This document shows positions 22,777-35,189 of a stretch of 64,000 nucleotides of DNA, piece after piece. The translations under genes and the position numbers were made by a program. Position 1 is the first letter of the stretch. Each line of letters starts with the position of its first letter. The DNA is from Cryptomeria japonica (lineage: Eukaryota > Streptophyta > Pinopsida > Cupressales > Cupressaceae), in NCBI RefSeq assembly GCF_030272615.1, contig NC_081415.1:262618925-262682924 (forward strand), read 5' to 3'. The notes under the pieces were generated by a model. That model worked only from the letters and a program-made list of their open reading frames with translations. It was not told the DNA's origin and ran no database searches.

Positions 22777-24180
22777 TCAGTGAATGGAAGATAGGGGTAG
22801 GACCCCTAACATACTTATGAGATACTCAAAAGTGTCCCTTGGCAATGGCTTGGTGAAGATATCTGTTATTTGTTCCTTTGTGCTAACATACTCCAACACC
22901 ACTTTCTTCTCTTGAGCTTCTTCTCTAAGATAATGATATTTGATACAAATGTTCTTTGTCTTAGAGTGCATAACAGGATTCTTTGAAATGTTAATGGCAC
23001 TAGTATTGTCACAGAATATAGTTACTGGCTTGGTAAATTTCTCATTTATACCTTCCAACAATTGTTTGATCCATGCTATGTTGGTACAATTCAATGCTGC
23101 AACAACATATTTAGCTTCTGTTGTTGACTGTGAAACACATCCTTGTTTCTTGCTAAGCCAACTCACTAGTCTTTCTCCTAAAAAGAAAGCTCCTCCACTT
23201 GTGCTTTTTCTGTCATCAATGTTGCCTACCCAATCAGCATCAGTATAAACTTTTAAATCAAAGTCATTTCCTTTTTGATATACTAAGCCATAATCTTCAG
23301 TGCCTTTCAAGTATCTGAAAATTCTCTTGATTGTTGTCATGTGTGTTTCCTTGGGATCTGCAGAGAATCTTGCAACTATACCTACTGCATGTGCTATGTC
23401 TGACTTGCTATGAACAACATATTGTAGCTTTCCAATCATGGATCGATAAAGTGTCTCATCAATAGATGGAGATTCATCATTCTTTGATAGTTTACAACTG
23501 GTAGTCATAGGAGTACTTACTGGTTTTGAATCCTCCAATCCAAATTTCTTCAAGATTTCCTTTATGTACTTGGATTGAGTAATGACAATCTCATCTTTCA
23601 TTTGTAGTATCTGTAAACCTATAAAATACTTTATCTCACCAATTAATGACATCTCAAATTCTTTGCTCATTTCATTTCCAAAGTTCTTGCATAGAGAGTC
23701 ATTTCCACAAAAGATAATATCATCAATAAATATGGCTGAGATCAGTATTCCATTTTCGTCAATCTTCATGCACATATTGTTGTTTTCACTTGTCCTTATA
23801 AAACCAATCTTGATTAAATAAGAGTGCAATCTTTCATACCAAGCTCTAGGTGCTTGTTTTAGACCATATAAAGCTTTGTTCAATTTACATACCTGATCTT
23901 TATTCTTGTCTTCAACAAATCCTTCAGGTTGTTCAATAAAAACTTTGTCTTCTAATATACCATTCAGAAATGCAGATTTGACAACCATTTGATATACCTT
24001 GAAATTCTTGTAAGTAGCATATGCCAACAATGTTCTTACTCCTTCAAGTCTTGCCAGAAGTGCAAAAGTCTCACCATAATCAATTCCTTCTTGTTGAGCA
24101 TAACCTTTGCAAACTAGTCTTGCTTTGTTTCGAATGACCTCACCTTTTTCATTCAGCTTGTTTATGAAAAATCCACTTTT
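22777..24180 (-). pseudogene. Copia reverse transcriptase and RNase H
   Basis: The longest open stretch in the window (417 codons from 24030), with further RT sequence upstream to about 24180. RT motifs: KVYQMVVKSAFLNGILEDKV, then LNKALYGLKQAPRAWYERL, then the catalytic AIFIDDIIF where copia usually has YVDD. RNase H: KVYTDADWVGNIDDRKSTSG at about 23240, then SWLSKKQGCVSQSTTEAKYV, and the tail TKEQITDIFTKPLP. It is one frame off the upstream gag-integrase reading frame, with the shift near 24180, so the polyprotein is broken. Confidence 0.95.
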
Positions 24181-25990
24181 TACTGATTAAATTTTTGTCC
24201 TTCGATCTTGGCATTAGTGTCCATGTGTCATTCTTCTTGATTTGATCAATCTCTTCTGTCATAGCATTTTCCCAACCTTCACTATTAAATAACTCTTTCA
24301 CTATTCTCGGTTCAAATTCAGATATCAGACATGTGTTCTATCTCAGTTTGTTCCTTGTCATCACTGGATCATCCTTATCTCCTATAATCTGACTTGATGC
24401 ATGATTCCTTCTGACATACTTGGCTAATATAGGCTCAGTAGGCTCTGTATGATCTTCTTCATCACTCGGTAACTGGATATTCTCTTCATTTCCTTCAACA
24501 GTTCTCTGGGTAGGACTTGTCAGTTGAACATACACAAATGCTTCATAATATTTTGGTTCCTTGGAGTTTCCTTCATCATTTCTTTCTACAAATTCATCAA
24601 TTTTCACATTTGCACTTTCTACTATTTTGTTAGATGATTTGATCAGACATTTAAATGCTTTACTTCTAGAGGAATAACCAAGAAATGTTCCTTCTTCACT
24701 TTTCTGATCAAACTTGCCATTTCTATCATCTTTGTGAACATAGCATCTACTTCCAAAGATTTTGAAATAACTTTCATTAGGTTTCTTGTCATACCAGATT
24801 TCATATGGTGTCTTCAAAGTTCCTTTCTTCAATTGTACTCAGTTTAGGGTGTAAACTGCTGTGCTTATTGCTTCTCTCCAAAATGTTTGTGGCACTTTCT
24901 TTTCAATCATTAGGGTTCTGGCACAATCCACCATAGATCTGTTTCTTCTCTCAGCTATTCCATTATGTTGTGGAGTTCTCGGTGCAGAGACTTGTCTTTT
25001 AATACCATGATCATTGCAGAATAAGTTGAACTCATCAGATGTGAACTCTCCTCCTCAATGTGATCTAAGACATTTCAGTTGTCTTCCTGTTTCTTTTTCA
25101 ACTCTTGCCTTGTACCATTTAAACATTTGAAAAGCTTCTGATTTTTCTTATTAAAAAATAACTAACATCATTCTTGAATAATCATCCACAAATAATATGA
25201 AATATTTATCACCATAATAACTTTGAATTTTCATAGGACCACAAAGATCAATGTGCACAAGATCTAAAATTCCCTTAGAAGTGTAAGACTTACTTGTGAA
25301 GCTTGATCTTGTCATCTTACCCATCTAGCCTCCTTGGCACATAGCATTCTCAGGTTTTTCAAGACTCAGTAGACCTCTTAGTCGGTGATTCTTACTTATT
25401 TTGATCAGATTATCAAAATTTACATGACAAAACCTTTTATGCCATAACCAGGTATCATCTATCTTTGCATACAGACATTTGTTCTGAGTTGAGTCAAGGT
25501 GAAATATATTACCTTCTGTTTGTATCCCGATAGTAGCTAACTTTCCATGCTTGTCATGAACTTTGACAATTCCTTTCTGAAATTCTATTTGGTATCCTGT
25601 ATTGTTTAGCTGTGCTACACTCAACAAATTGTATTTCAAACCTTCAACCCAATAAACATCATTACATTTAGCATTGTCAAGAAGTGTTATGGATCCTTTA
25701 TTTTTTACCGGACATGGTGCATCATTACCAAATCTTACATAGTCTCCATCATAATCTTCTAACATAACAAACTTGTGTTTATCACCTATCATGTGATGTG
25801 AGCATCCACTATTTATGATCTAGGAATCATTAGTATTTATGTGAGATATGAGGGATTTTTCCTCATACCTTTCTTCATCTGATCCATCTTTGATAGCCAC
25901 ATAAACTACTTCCTCTCTATCAGTTTCATCTGATTTATTATCATTTGATTCCTCATCAGCTATTAGGCATGACTTTCTATCTCTTCTTCT
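24181..25990 (-). pseudogene. Copia protease and integrase remnant
   Basis: Same phase as gag, with several stops. The protease active site reads INSGCSHHM near 25810, so the catalytic DSG is NSG, and the preceding Trp codon is a stop. The pre-integrase block TWLWHKRFCHVNFDNLIK is at about 25440. The integrase core has DLCGP, then FVDDYSR, then GGEFTSDEF behind a stop at about 25057, then APRTPQHNGIAERRNR. The C-terminal part at 24832-24338 (KTPYEIWYDKKPN, IFGSRCYVHKD) is open. Confidence 0.93.
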
Positions 25991-26023
25991 GAAGTCTTGG
26001 TATCCTTTGTATTGATTATTTTT

Positions 26024-26962
26024 CTATCTATCATCTCGGTAATCTCTCTTTTCAGTAGATTCTTTGTCAGGACAGTTAGAAGCCATATGTCCTATCTTAT
26101 CACAATTGAAACATTTCAAAGGTAGTTTTCCTTTATACTTACCTTTGCCTCTCGGTAACCTTCTGGCTAATAGTTCTTTAAACTCTTCTTGCTTTCTGAT
26201 TTCCTCATACAGTTTGTGTACTTCCTCCATGTTCTTGTGAAATCTTTCACTTGCTCCACTATGATCCCCTTTAGTGTAGTTACTCATTCTATCATTGTAA
26301 TCATCAGATTCACCAATATGAAAAGAACTAAATGCATATTCAACTTTAGTTACCAATGACCCACTGTTATCAAAGTTACTTAACTCAAATAAATATAGCT
26401 TACCAATAGTAGCATCTAAAGAAACTGGCATATTGGGTATAGACCTTAATTCATTGATTGCAGAGACATGGATTGCATAGGCTGGTAGAAGGGTTCTTAA
26501 CAACTTACTTGTTATATCCTTTTCTTCAATAGTTCCACCCACTCCTTTGATTTGATTGAAAATCTCCTTTAGTCTTGTACTATACTAGGTTATGTTTTCA
26601 CCTTCATTCATCCTCATAGATTCAAGTTGTCCTCTTAGACTGTCCACTTTTGCTCTTTGAACATGTTTATCACCACCATACACAGATATGAGCTTGTCCC
26701 ACATTGCCTTTGCATCATTGCAGCCTTCTAGATCATTAAACTCTGAGTCGGTCAATGCAGATGTTATTTCAATCATTGCTTGGATATGTTCTTGCTTTGT
26801 TTTTATCTCTTCCATTGTCAATGGATAGGTGTTGAGTGTAATGAAATCATTGTCCAGATAATATACAACATATTCTCCAACTCCTGATAGGTGCAGCTTC
26901 ACCCTTTTCTGCCATGTAGAGAAACTTGACTTGTTCAGCTTCGGTGCATCCCTCTTATACAT
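26024..26962 (-). pseudogene. Copia gag with CCHC zinc knuckle
   Basis: Starts with ATG at 26962 (MYKRDAPKLNKSSFSTWQKR), 65 bases inside the 5' LTR border. A single TAG at about 26582 (expected Gln) splits an otherwise continuous frame. The zinc knuckle CFNCDKIGHMASNC (CX2CX4HX4C) near 26110 binds RNA in the particle. A stop follows at 26021-26023, after which the same phase continues toward protease. Confidence 0.95.
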
Positions 26963-27013
26963 CTTTGGATCTTTGCCTCAAGTACCTTTAAAAATTTTCT
27001 TCCAGACTCCAAA

Positions 27014-27025
27014 GCTCTGATACCA
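27014..27025 (-). promoter_or_regulatory. Copia primer-binding site
   Basis: The minus strand reads TGGTATCAGAGC, complementary to the 3' end of the initiator tRNA-Met, two bases inside the 5' LTR end at 27028. Confidence 0.95.
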
Positions 27026-27027
27026 AT

Positions 27028-28540
27028 TGATAGTTCTGATACTTAATGGTTAAGTACAGATGTCAAGCTAAATGGATGAGAGGGGGGGGGGGCGGGGGTG
27101 AATCATACAAACTTAATCTTCCATAAAAACAACAGATTCAACCTCGGTAACATATACTTCAGTAATATAACCAAAACTGCCAAACATGCAAACTCATAAG
27201 CATATAAACATTATAACACTCATAACACCAGATTTAATTTGGAAACCCAAATAGGAAAAAACCATTGTGGGATTTCGGACCCACTATGAAATATACTCTT
27301 CTAGAGTATGCTCGATTAAAAGCAAATCCTGTTAAAGATTACAAACATATTGCTAGATGTGACCCGGTTAAGGGATTTCCCTCAGATCTATTAGGATCTT
27401 CACCTTGTTAGAAGTGACCTTGTTAAAGGATTTCAAACAATCAATTAGAATGTCACCTTGCTAGAGGGTTTTACAAATAAGACTGTTAAGTCCACTCAGT
27501 TAAGAGATTTTTTGTCACTTCACAAAATAACAGTAATAAAAATCTATCTGCAACTTCACATCTAAAATGCTAAAGAAGATTCTTATTTTCTCAATACAAT
27601 CTAGTCATAGGACTTAATCCTATCCCTCTGTTGGGCTCTATACTCTGTTAATCAAACAGGTCTTCAAGCTTCTGTGCTTGGTAATCACTATGTAGCATCC
27701 CTGTGTATACACTTGCCCGCATACATTTTTTATCAACAGTTCCTTATTTATAAAGAATTTTCCAATCGCTTAATCTCCTTGATCACATTTCCCATGATCA
27801 ATCATAGCCATCAGATCTTCAAACTTGACTAGGTTCAATGCATCTTTCGATCTAAAAACATTTTACCTTGCCTGGGGACTTGCAGTCCTTTCTTGGAACT
27901 TGCACAAGGTTATTGCGGTTCAATCTGCATTATAGATCTTCCAGCCGATTTTCCTTTGCCATAGATTCTTTAACAAACTTCATGCACGACATACCAATCA
28001 TTTAATCAGTTCCATCTCATCAACTTCCTTCATTAAATAATTCTTTTATTCATTCAATGCATTTTGTTACTACTCGGTTGCAACTCGGTAAATACTAAAC
28101 TTCACTCGGTAGACATTCCGCCTTCATTAACCGACAATGATAACCTTAGGGTTTACCGACTAGTTTCTTTGCTCGGTAACATAGTATAATATTAACCTTA
28201 CAATCAACAACATATGTAGGATATCAAAAACAATCTAAACATCATGATCTCATCGTTGTCTAACTTGGTAATAGTTGCCCATTGAATAACTTATTCCTGC
28301 CCTTATTCATCACATTCTTTCTTTGTCTTTTACCGACATCTTTATACTCACCAAGTCATACTTCTCAAGATATGGCAACATCATACTGAATTAGAAAATC
28401 AATTTCTTGACATCAATGACAAAATAATAATATTAAGATAGTAAAAATCCTTAATCAGTTATATCCATAATCATCAACAACCTTCTCAATATCCTTATTG
28501 AAATGCCAACAATCTCTTCTTGTTTATTATAATGCCAACA
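27028..28540 (-). repeat. 5' LTR of the copia element
   Basis: Begins TGATAG and ends CCAACA on the plus strand, next to the PBS. It has a longer G run (about 27083-27096) than its partner, explaining most of the length difference. Confidence 0.95.
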
Positions 28541-30239
28541 CACTCATTTTGGACTAATATTGATCCCATGAATTTTTTGCAAGCAATGATATTTTCTATA
28601 AACATCTTAGTGACATTGCATTGCAGATATTTGGGCCCACCATATGTAAAAGGTGGTACATCATATGTGAACTAACCCTTATCCACTTTTGATTTCATAT
28701 CATTGCTAGAATACTTTTCCTTTGATCTATTTCTTGAAGTGTAATAAATGTAGCTTCAGTTCATTTCTGAATCTAATAGGTTTGTTTTTGTTTTAAAAGG
28801 TGGCATGACCAAGAAAAAAGGTTAAAAGATGAATTGACAAACCAAATGGTTGAGTGGTTTGGAAATGACACCTTTGACAAAACCAAGCTCCTTGAAAAAG
28901 CTGGCACATATCTAAAGTATGTAAGGGACCAATACAAGACCCATTTGGAGAGGAACCTAAAGTATGAGCATTCCCACATGATTCCAGAGAGGGAGTGGAA
29001 GGACATGATATTGGATGCCAAGGAGAGAATTGAAAGGAAAAAAGGAAATACACCAGTAGACGCTAGAAGAAGGTACGAGATACTATTAAGAATGTAATTA
29101 TGTACTAATTAATTACTCTTTATATTTATATAATCTAACATATTTCAAACTTTTTATAGATTGAGTGATATGTCAAAGGCAACCAAGGCAAGGCAAGAAA
29201 AGCATGAGCAACACAAACTTGGCTCTGGTGGTTACAAGAAACTTGTTGCACGAATTGTAAGTATCTCATGTAAACTCCCATATTGTCTCAAAATATTAAT
29301 AAATTGCAGACGTTTTTTTTTTTATCAAACAATGCAAGCAAAATTCACAGTACCAAGCAAAAATGCAGGGCTCTGAATTCAATAGAGCACCCACAGAAGA
29401 TGACAAGAGAATTGCCTACCAGGAAGGCTATTCAGTCGTGGCTGATCGGCTATGAGAATTGAGTGGGCATACACAACATTCAAGTGCATCCGTCATACAG
29501 GTAAATATGCTAAATGGAAGTTGTTTCAAATTGAATACTTTACCAATAATCTAATTGATGTTGAGTTCCAACATAAAGTGACTATATTTGTTTTAAATAA
29601 GCAAGCAATGATAACAATGTGCATGTCATTGGAATGCAACCTGCTAATTGTGAAACACCACCTGCACATGAAGGTCCGGATGTGCATCTCAGTAGTGGAG
29701 GTATTCATTTGCTATTCAAATTTATTTATTTAGTTATTAATACAATTAAACATCTTAATTTGTAATTAGAGTAGTAATTAATGTAACCTTTCTTGTTAAT
29801 ATTTTAGAGCATGTAGTTGGTGGTGAGCAAGTGGACCATGATCTGAGTACACAACATCAAGAACGTGATGTTCCCCACTTAGGTAAAGAGGACCGTGGTG
29901 TTTAGCATGTTGAGGTTGAGGCTACACAAAATGATGTGGCCCCATCAGGTAAAGAGCACAACAATTATGTTCTCTCAATTAATGAAATACTTGTAACAAT
30001 AATAATTTTTTTTTTTGAATTTAACCCATTTCTTTGTTATTGCAAAGGACCCCCCTTCACTTCAGTGTCCTCATCCTCAGTATAGGACTAGGCATACATT
30101 GAGATCACGAGCAGTTGGTGGAACATCTGTAGAGGGGGGAAATGATGAAGACACTGATGTTCCACTTAGTCTTTTCATAGCTTCAAAGAAAAAACAAAGA
30201 AAGAAATGATTATAATCAAACTTATTTTATAATGACTGA

Positions 30240-30450
30240 TTTTTATGTGTTAGTGAATGTAATTATGTGCTAATTAATTGTTATGGATGATATGTGTTAA
30301 TTAATATTGATGAATGTTGCATGTTAATTAATGTTAATCAATGTTATGTGTTAATGAATGTTATGTGATATTAATGAATGAATGCTATATTTTATTAATG
30401 GTAGAAAGAATTAATGAATGAATGTTATAAGATGTTAATGAGGAATTTAG
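30240..30450. repeat. Degenerate TTAATGAATGTTATG repeats
   Basis: AT-rich stretch in which TTAATGAATG and GTTATGTGTTAAT recur about ten times with irregular spacing, immediately after the accessory gene stop. It resembles an expanded 3' untranslated region; no coding content. Confidence 0.7.
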
Positions 30451-30454
30451 AGTG

Positions 30455-30790
30455 ATGTTAGTTGGGGGGGAGGGGATAAATGAGCTTCCACCTTCACGTG
30501 GTTGGCCCTATCAAGTAGAGAATATTAAACTATTCTCGAAACCAAGCGAACCTCAACAAGGTAACACACTTTTCAATATTTCATTATGTTGCATAGTTAA
30601 TCTTATTGAATAATGTATATTGAATCTTAATTGCAGGGTCCAACAGAGCCAACATGAGCAACAACACCACGAGTTGTTGGGTATAATGAACTCCCATATT
30701 GTCTTGTCTGAACACGAACAATATGCATTGCTTCTAGTGTTGATATCCAAGGTGGGACTGCAAAAGTTATGAATATGCCTCATCCTTGTA
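30455..30790 (+). other. Possible two-exon coding remnant
   Basis: An ATG-led block (MLVGGEGINELPPSRGWPYQ and following, 30455-30559) ends before a GT, and an AG at about 30637 starts a second block that soon meets stops. This could be a last piece of the accessory gene or an unrelated fragment. No family was recognised. Confidence 0.3.
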
Positions 30791-31179
30791 AGTTTTTTTA
30801 TTACAACTCCTAATTCTTGAGACTAAACTTTTTGTTCTTGATGTTTTTCACTAGTTGTCATAACCTCTGACTTTGATGCTTGTGCCTTAATAGAACTAGA
30901 GTTTCTTGTATGCATACTTGGTCAAGGACTGCATTATGATGCTATAGGGCTACAAACTAAGATTATTTATTGTATTGAGTTGCACATTTGACATGAGTTG
31001 CCCTATGACTGCCATGCACATTGCTATTAATTTTGAGAAAATATTACAAAACTCAGAGTATTCTCCATAAGACTAGAAAAAAGCTCAGATAAATTTCTGC
31101 AGCATTTTCTTACAATTACTTGCGATCATTTTTTTAGGAGTCCTGGTATCCATTTATAATAGTATGGATGCATACAAGC

Positions 31180-34100
31180 TTTGGACCCTTCAAAAGAAAG
31201 TTTGTTACAAACAACCGGTCATTTTCAAGAAGCGGTTATAAGTCCTTTTCAACATCTGCGGCTTCCTCTGCTTGTTGTTTTATTGCAACCTCCTGTAACT
31301 ACTCCCGAGCATCTTCTTTCTGTCCCATTTACTTATCTTTCCACTCCTGATACACATCATCACTAGGCCAAGTAAAACTAGCAATCTTCTGTTTCATATC
31401 TTCTAGCCGCTTCCAAATGACTCGTACATGCCCAATCTTTGTTTCTATGAAACCATAATGAGATTTCACTTTTTCAATTTCCTCAATTGTTTGGACAAAT
31501 AAGGATGTGTCATTAGTACTAATAATCTGATTGATCCTTAGGGATAAATTGTGGTCCACCTCCTTTAACCAAGTCTTCTCTTCCTTTAGCTGGTTAGGAC
31601 CAATGAAACCTCCTAGAAACATTTCAAATTTATGATTTGAATATTCTTTCCTATAAAGTTGGGCTTTTCTTTTTATACCCGCTCCTTCCACTGAAAGAAT
31701 ATTCATCTCTTTTATAAACTCACATGTGGACCTTAGATTGTCATTCTCTTTTGCATCTGCATGGGAAGAACACATGAGCTTTGACTCTTTACCTTTAGGC
31801 ACCCACTTATTTAGGATTGGTTCCAAGTGGCTTCTTCTTCTCTCAATTTGATCAAAATCTCAAGAATCCTCTTCATATTTATGTATACATTGGAGGTTTT
31901 GACTGAGTCAGCAAACTTCAAGATGGTGGCTTTCACCTTCTCCTCATATTTGTTTGCATACAATGTCTGAGCTTGTTTCAATTTTTCCAACTCATGTTGG
32001 ACATTTTCAGGTAATTGGGAACTAGAAGGCATAGGATAAGGGGGATATTTAATGATGGGACTAGTAGGAGGGGGTCTTGCTGGAGAGGAGGCTATCATGA
32101 GTGTAGAAGATTCACCGGGATGATATTGACATGCCAGTTGACTTTGGAGTCTAGCAATTATGCTGTCATTGTTGGCTATTCCTTCTTTAGCATCATTGTA
32201 TGCTTTTAAAATAGTCTCCAACTTCAATTGGAGATTAGCCTTTTCTCGTGCCCTTTTCTCTACCACCGCAACACTGAATTTTGTAGTCTTTAGGACTGTG
32301 CTTGCAACTTCCACTACCCCTATGTCTTGGACTCTTTTAACTATCATGCCTCCTAAGAGGATAGAATCTGATGCATCCTTCCTTCTTTTGTTTTCATCCT
32401 TCTTTAAAGACCACATGACAAGAGCAACATTATCTTTGTTGAATGTCACTCCTTCCATAGCCTTTATTTCTTTCCTCACTGCATCAAGCACTGAGGCATC
32501 AGCTATATCCCATTCAGGGAGAATCAACACACCAGCCTTTGCTACCATTTCCCTTCCTTTCTCAAGGGTGATTGCTTTGAACTCCTCCATCATTTCTTGC
32601 TCAACCTCTTCTTCTACCTGAGTTGTATTTTTAAGAGGTTGTTCACTTTTCCTCTATTCACATCTAGTCTTGAATTGATCAATATTTTTCTTCCATAGAA
32701 ATTGTATAAAAGCTCCTGATGTGACAAAATTACTGTCAGCTAGGAATTCTTCACTAGCTTGGTTAATAGTAAGGTCCATTTCTTGGCCCTTTAACTCACC
32801 ATCAATCAAATCCATTTCAGCATTAGGTGGCTCTTTGAGCATCCCCTCTTGGGTCTCCTCATAGGTATAGGCAATCTCACTAAGACTCCCTAACTGCAAT
32901 AATTGTTCAGCCACAACTTGTTCATCTCCAATGTGGATAGGAGATTGAGACGGAGAATATTGAGGCTCATCAGTTTCAATTTCCTTTCGCACTCTCTACT
33001 TCTTAGGGGAATCCTGGATATCAATGACATCTTCAATTTTCCTCTTCCCTTTTGAAGTGGAAGGCTCACCTGTCACTAGCATTATCAGAGTGTACTTTGA
33101 ACTTGTGTGCATTACATAGTCACCACATGGGATATCTCTAGCAAAGGTAGGCTTAGCCAATACCATCTTAGCCTTATCAGGCTCATTTTGCATTATGGCC
33201 TCCCTCTTTTCTTTTAAGGTCTACATGAGATCTTCAAAATAAAGAATCAGGAATTTTATTTTCTCCTCAATGGATTGAAGCTAGAAAGGGGGTCATAGCC
33301 AGTGTCAAATTGATGGATAAAATCAAGGGCTTTCTTATATGCCACCCACTTCTCCTTCCTTGGTTCTTGCTCATCTAAGCTGAATTCATTTCTAATCATA
33401 TCTTCTAGGAACTAAAATTGATGTGGCCTACCTCTGCACACTGCTCTTTTTCTGAACATGCCATTGAAAAAATCCTTGGGGTCTGCACATCTTGACACTG
33501 CATTAGACAACCTATATGGCTTAAATAATTCTTCAAAAAATCTCCATCCACCCTTAGTGATCACAAAATGGTGAGCCATGGTAATAGTTGGGAAAATAGT
33601 CCCTTTACCTCTATTGGTTAGCTCTGCTTCTTGTACTCCCCCAATTTGTCTCAGGACTTTCGCAATCCCTATCTTCAATGGGACCTGATAGGGTAGTAAA
33701 AAGGGGGTGCCTCTAAATCCAAACACTCTAAAAACAATAGACACAGGGTACAAATATATGTCTCCCCAATTGTGGACAATCTTGATATCCTCTACAAACT
33801 CCTTTGGTCTAAGAAACTCCAAAAGAGCCTTAGGAATTCTAGGGTTTTCTCTACATAGAAGAATCCTAATTTTAGATGCAAAGCATCTATCAAACTTTAA
33901 ATAACTTGCATCTTCTCTATCCCAAGATAGAACAGTACTCCACAATTGCACTGACATCTCCTCTTTATCCTTGACCTTAATTAGGTCCATCTCCTTTCCA
34001 AAATAATCAGCCCCTTTGAACAGAAACATATGCATTAACATGGAGTACCATCCAAATGGCCTATCCACCTTACCATTTTTTATTCCTACTAGCCCTTTAT

Positions 34101-34862
34101 GAATTGCCTCAGCAAGGTATGAGGCATAATCAAATGTTATTGCTAGGGAGGGGTTTAGAATTTGTGCAATCATTAACATATAATGGGTTGGCATATTCTT
34201 TTTAGCATCCTCTCCAAAAATCTGGCATAATGCCCAATACATACCCTTAGCTCTTAGAGTGAATAGGTTGAGAGAGAATGGTTCCATTATGCTGGGGCCT
34301 ACAACTGTTAACCCCCCTATCTTTAAAAAGAATTCTTTCAATGGGCCACTTCTAAGATGATCCCTTTGTGTGTTGTAAACCTGGGCTAATGACTCAAAGC
34401 CAATAGGTTCTAACAAATTGGAGGACTCATTGAGTTTAAACACTTTCTTGAATTCATCTTCATTTATCTCAATCAAGACTGATCCCTTTATGTTCCTGAT
34501 GCATCTTTCCACAGAGTCATAATTTTGTGCAATCAGGGCTAACAGATCTACATCCATAAAAACACTTGGGACCACAAGCTTTCCTACATCCTGCTCCCAT
34601 ATGCCATTCAAAGGAGCTGGGGAATCCTCTGCCCAAAACTGACTTTGAAGAGTCTTAAGCCTAGCAATCCTATTTCAGGGTCCCTCAACCAATTACCCTT
34701 ATCATGAAGGCCATCTCCAATTTTTAGATGAGGGTTCTTAGGTACTAGCTCTTTGGCCTTAGCCCCAACATTGGTGGACATGGTTAATTGCTCTAAAAAA
34801 TCATCATAGATATTTCGGTCCTGGTAATTCACTTTCCCTGTTAATTCTCTTCTAGGTGTCAT
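31180..34862 (-). pseudogene. Large intronless ORF of unknown function, CACTA cargo
   Basis: About 1,200 codons from ATG 34862 (MTPRRELTGKVNYQDRNIYD) to about 31180, unusually coherent for this region. A 399-codon open segment (34611-33412) has no motif I can name; it includes GSVLIEINEDEFKKVFKLNE, then HNWGDIYLYPVSIVFRVFGF, then HHFVITKGGWRFFEELFKPY. Downstream are a Lys/Glu-rich block (GKRKIEDVIDIQDSPKK), a Pro-rich stretch (ARPPPTSPIIKYPPYPMPSS, about 32060) and Glu/Lys/Gln-rich, coiled-coil-like sequence. Frameshifts fall near 34610, between 33412 and 33193, and near 31820. The in-frame stops all stand where Gln would fit. It may be a lineage-specific element protein or captured host gene. 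It lies opposite to the transposase, with the ~130-bp repeat array upstream of its start. Confidence 0.7.
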
Positions 34863-35189
34863 TCTGATCAAACAATTATACCACTAGAAGCTAGCACAGA
34901 CCTCTAATGAAGTAATTCACACGGCAGTATTTGAGAACAAACCAAGAGTTATCAAGAAAAGCACAAGAAACTTGATTATTCGCCTGAAGAAAATCGCTCT
35001 GCAACAAACTTCGATGAAACAATACTTAGCAATCAAGTTGATGTGGACTCAAAAGGGAAAGTTGGCATTTAAGTTTTTAAAAATTAACTCCGCATGCTTC
35101 GACTTTCTTTTCAGAATTGAATTCGCCAAATCGAATTCAAAACTGGCTCCAATGGGTCATAATTTCTCTAATTCTTTCCTCTATTTTGC

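Larger units (their letters stand above)
20896..28540 (-). mobile_element. Ty1/copia retrotransposon nested in a CACTA intron
   Basis: Complete element on the minus strand with LTRs of 1502 and 1513 bases, flanked by CACTC on both sides (20891-20895 and 28541-28545). Domain order gag, protease, integrase, RT, RNase H identifies copia. The PBS and PPT are in the right places. The left LTR's TG terminus has mutated to TA. The LTRs differ by scattered substitutions and small indels, a few percent by eye, fewer than the host gypsy. It interrupts no CACTA exon. Confidence 0.96.
19936..30209 (+). pseudogene. CACTA accessory gene (Transposase_24-like), interrupted by a copia element
   Basis: Second CACTA gene, downstream of and colinear with the transposase. 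Plausible exons by GT-AG borders: 19936-20115, 20221-20369, 20444-20581, 20684-20839, 28801-29072, 29160-29256, about 29369-29500, about 29608-29700, about 29809-29949, about 30046-30209. The 28801-29256 block (GWHDQEKRLKDELTNQMVEW..., then LSDMSKATKARQEKHEQHKL, then GSGGYKKLVARI) resembles plant Transposase_24 proteins. Such proteins may act like TNPA by binding element ends; that role is inference. Joining 20839 to 28801 keeps phase, so the copia element sits in an intron. Stops (for example about 20076, 29452 and 29905) and a probable frameshift near 20305 disable it. The C-terminus is basic (SKKKQRKK). Confidence 0.75.

Noticed and set aside
31168-32621. Plus-strand frames such as 32160-32621
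   Set aside because: Antisense of the large minus-strand ORF, which is longer, phase-consistent and compositionally coding-like.
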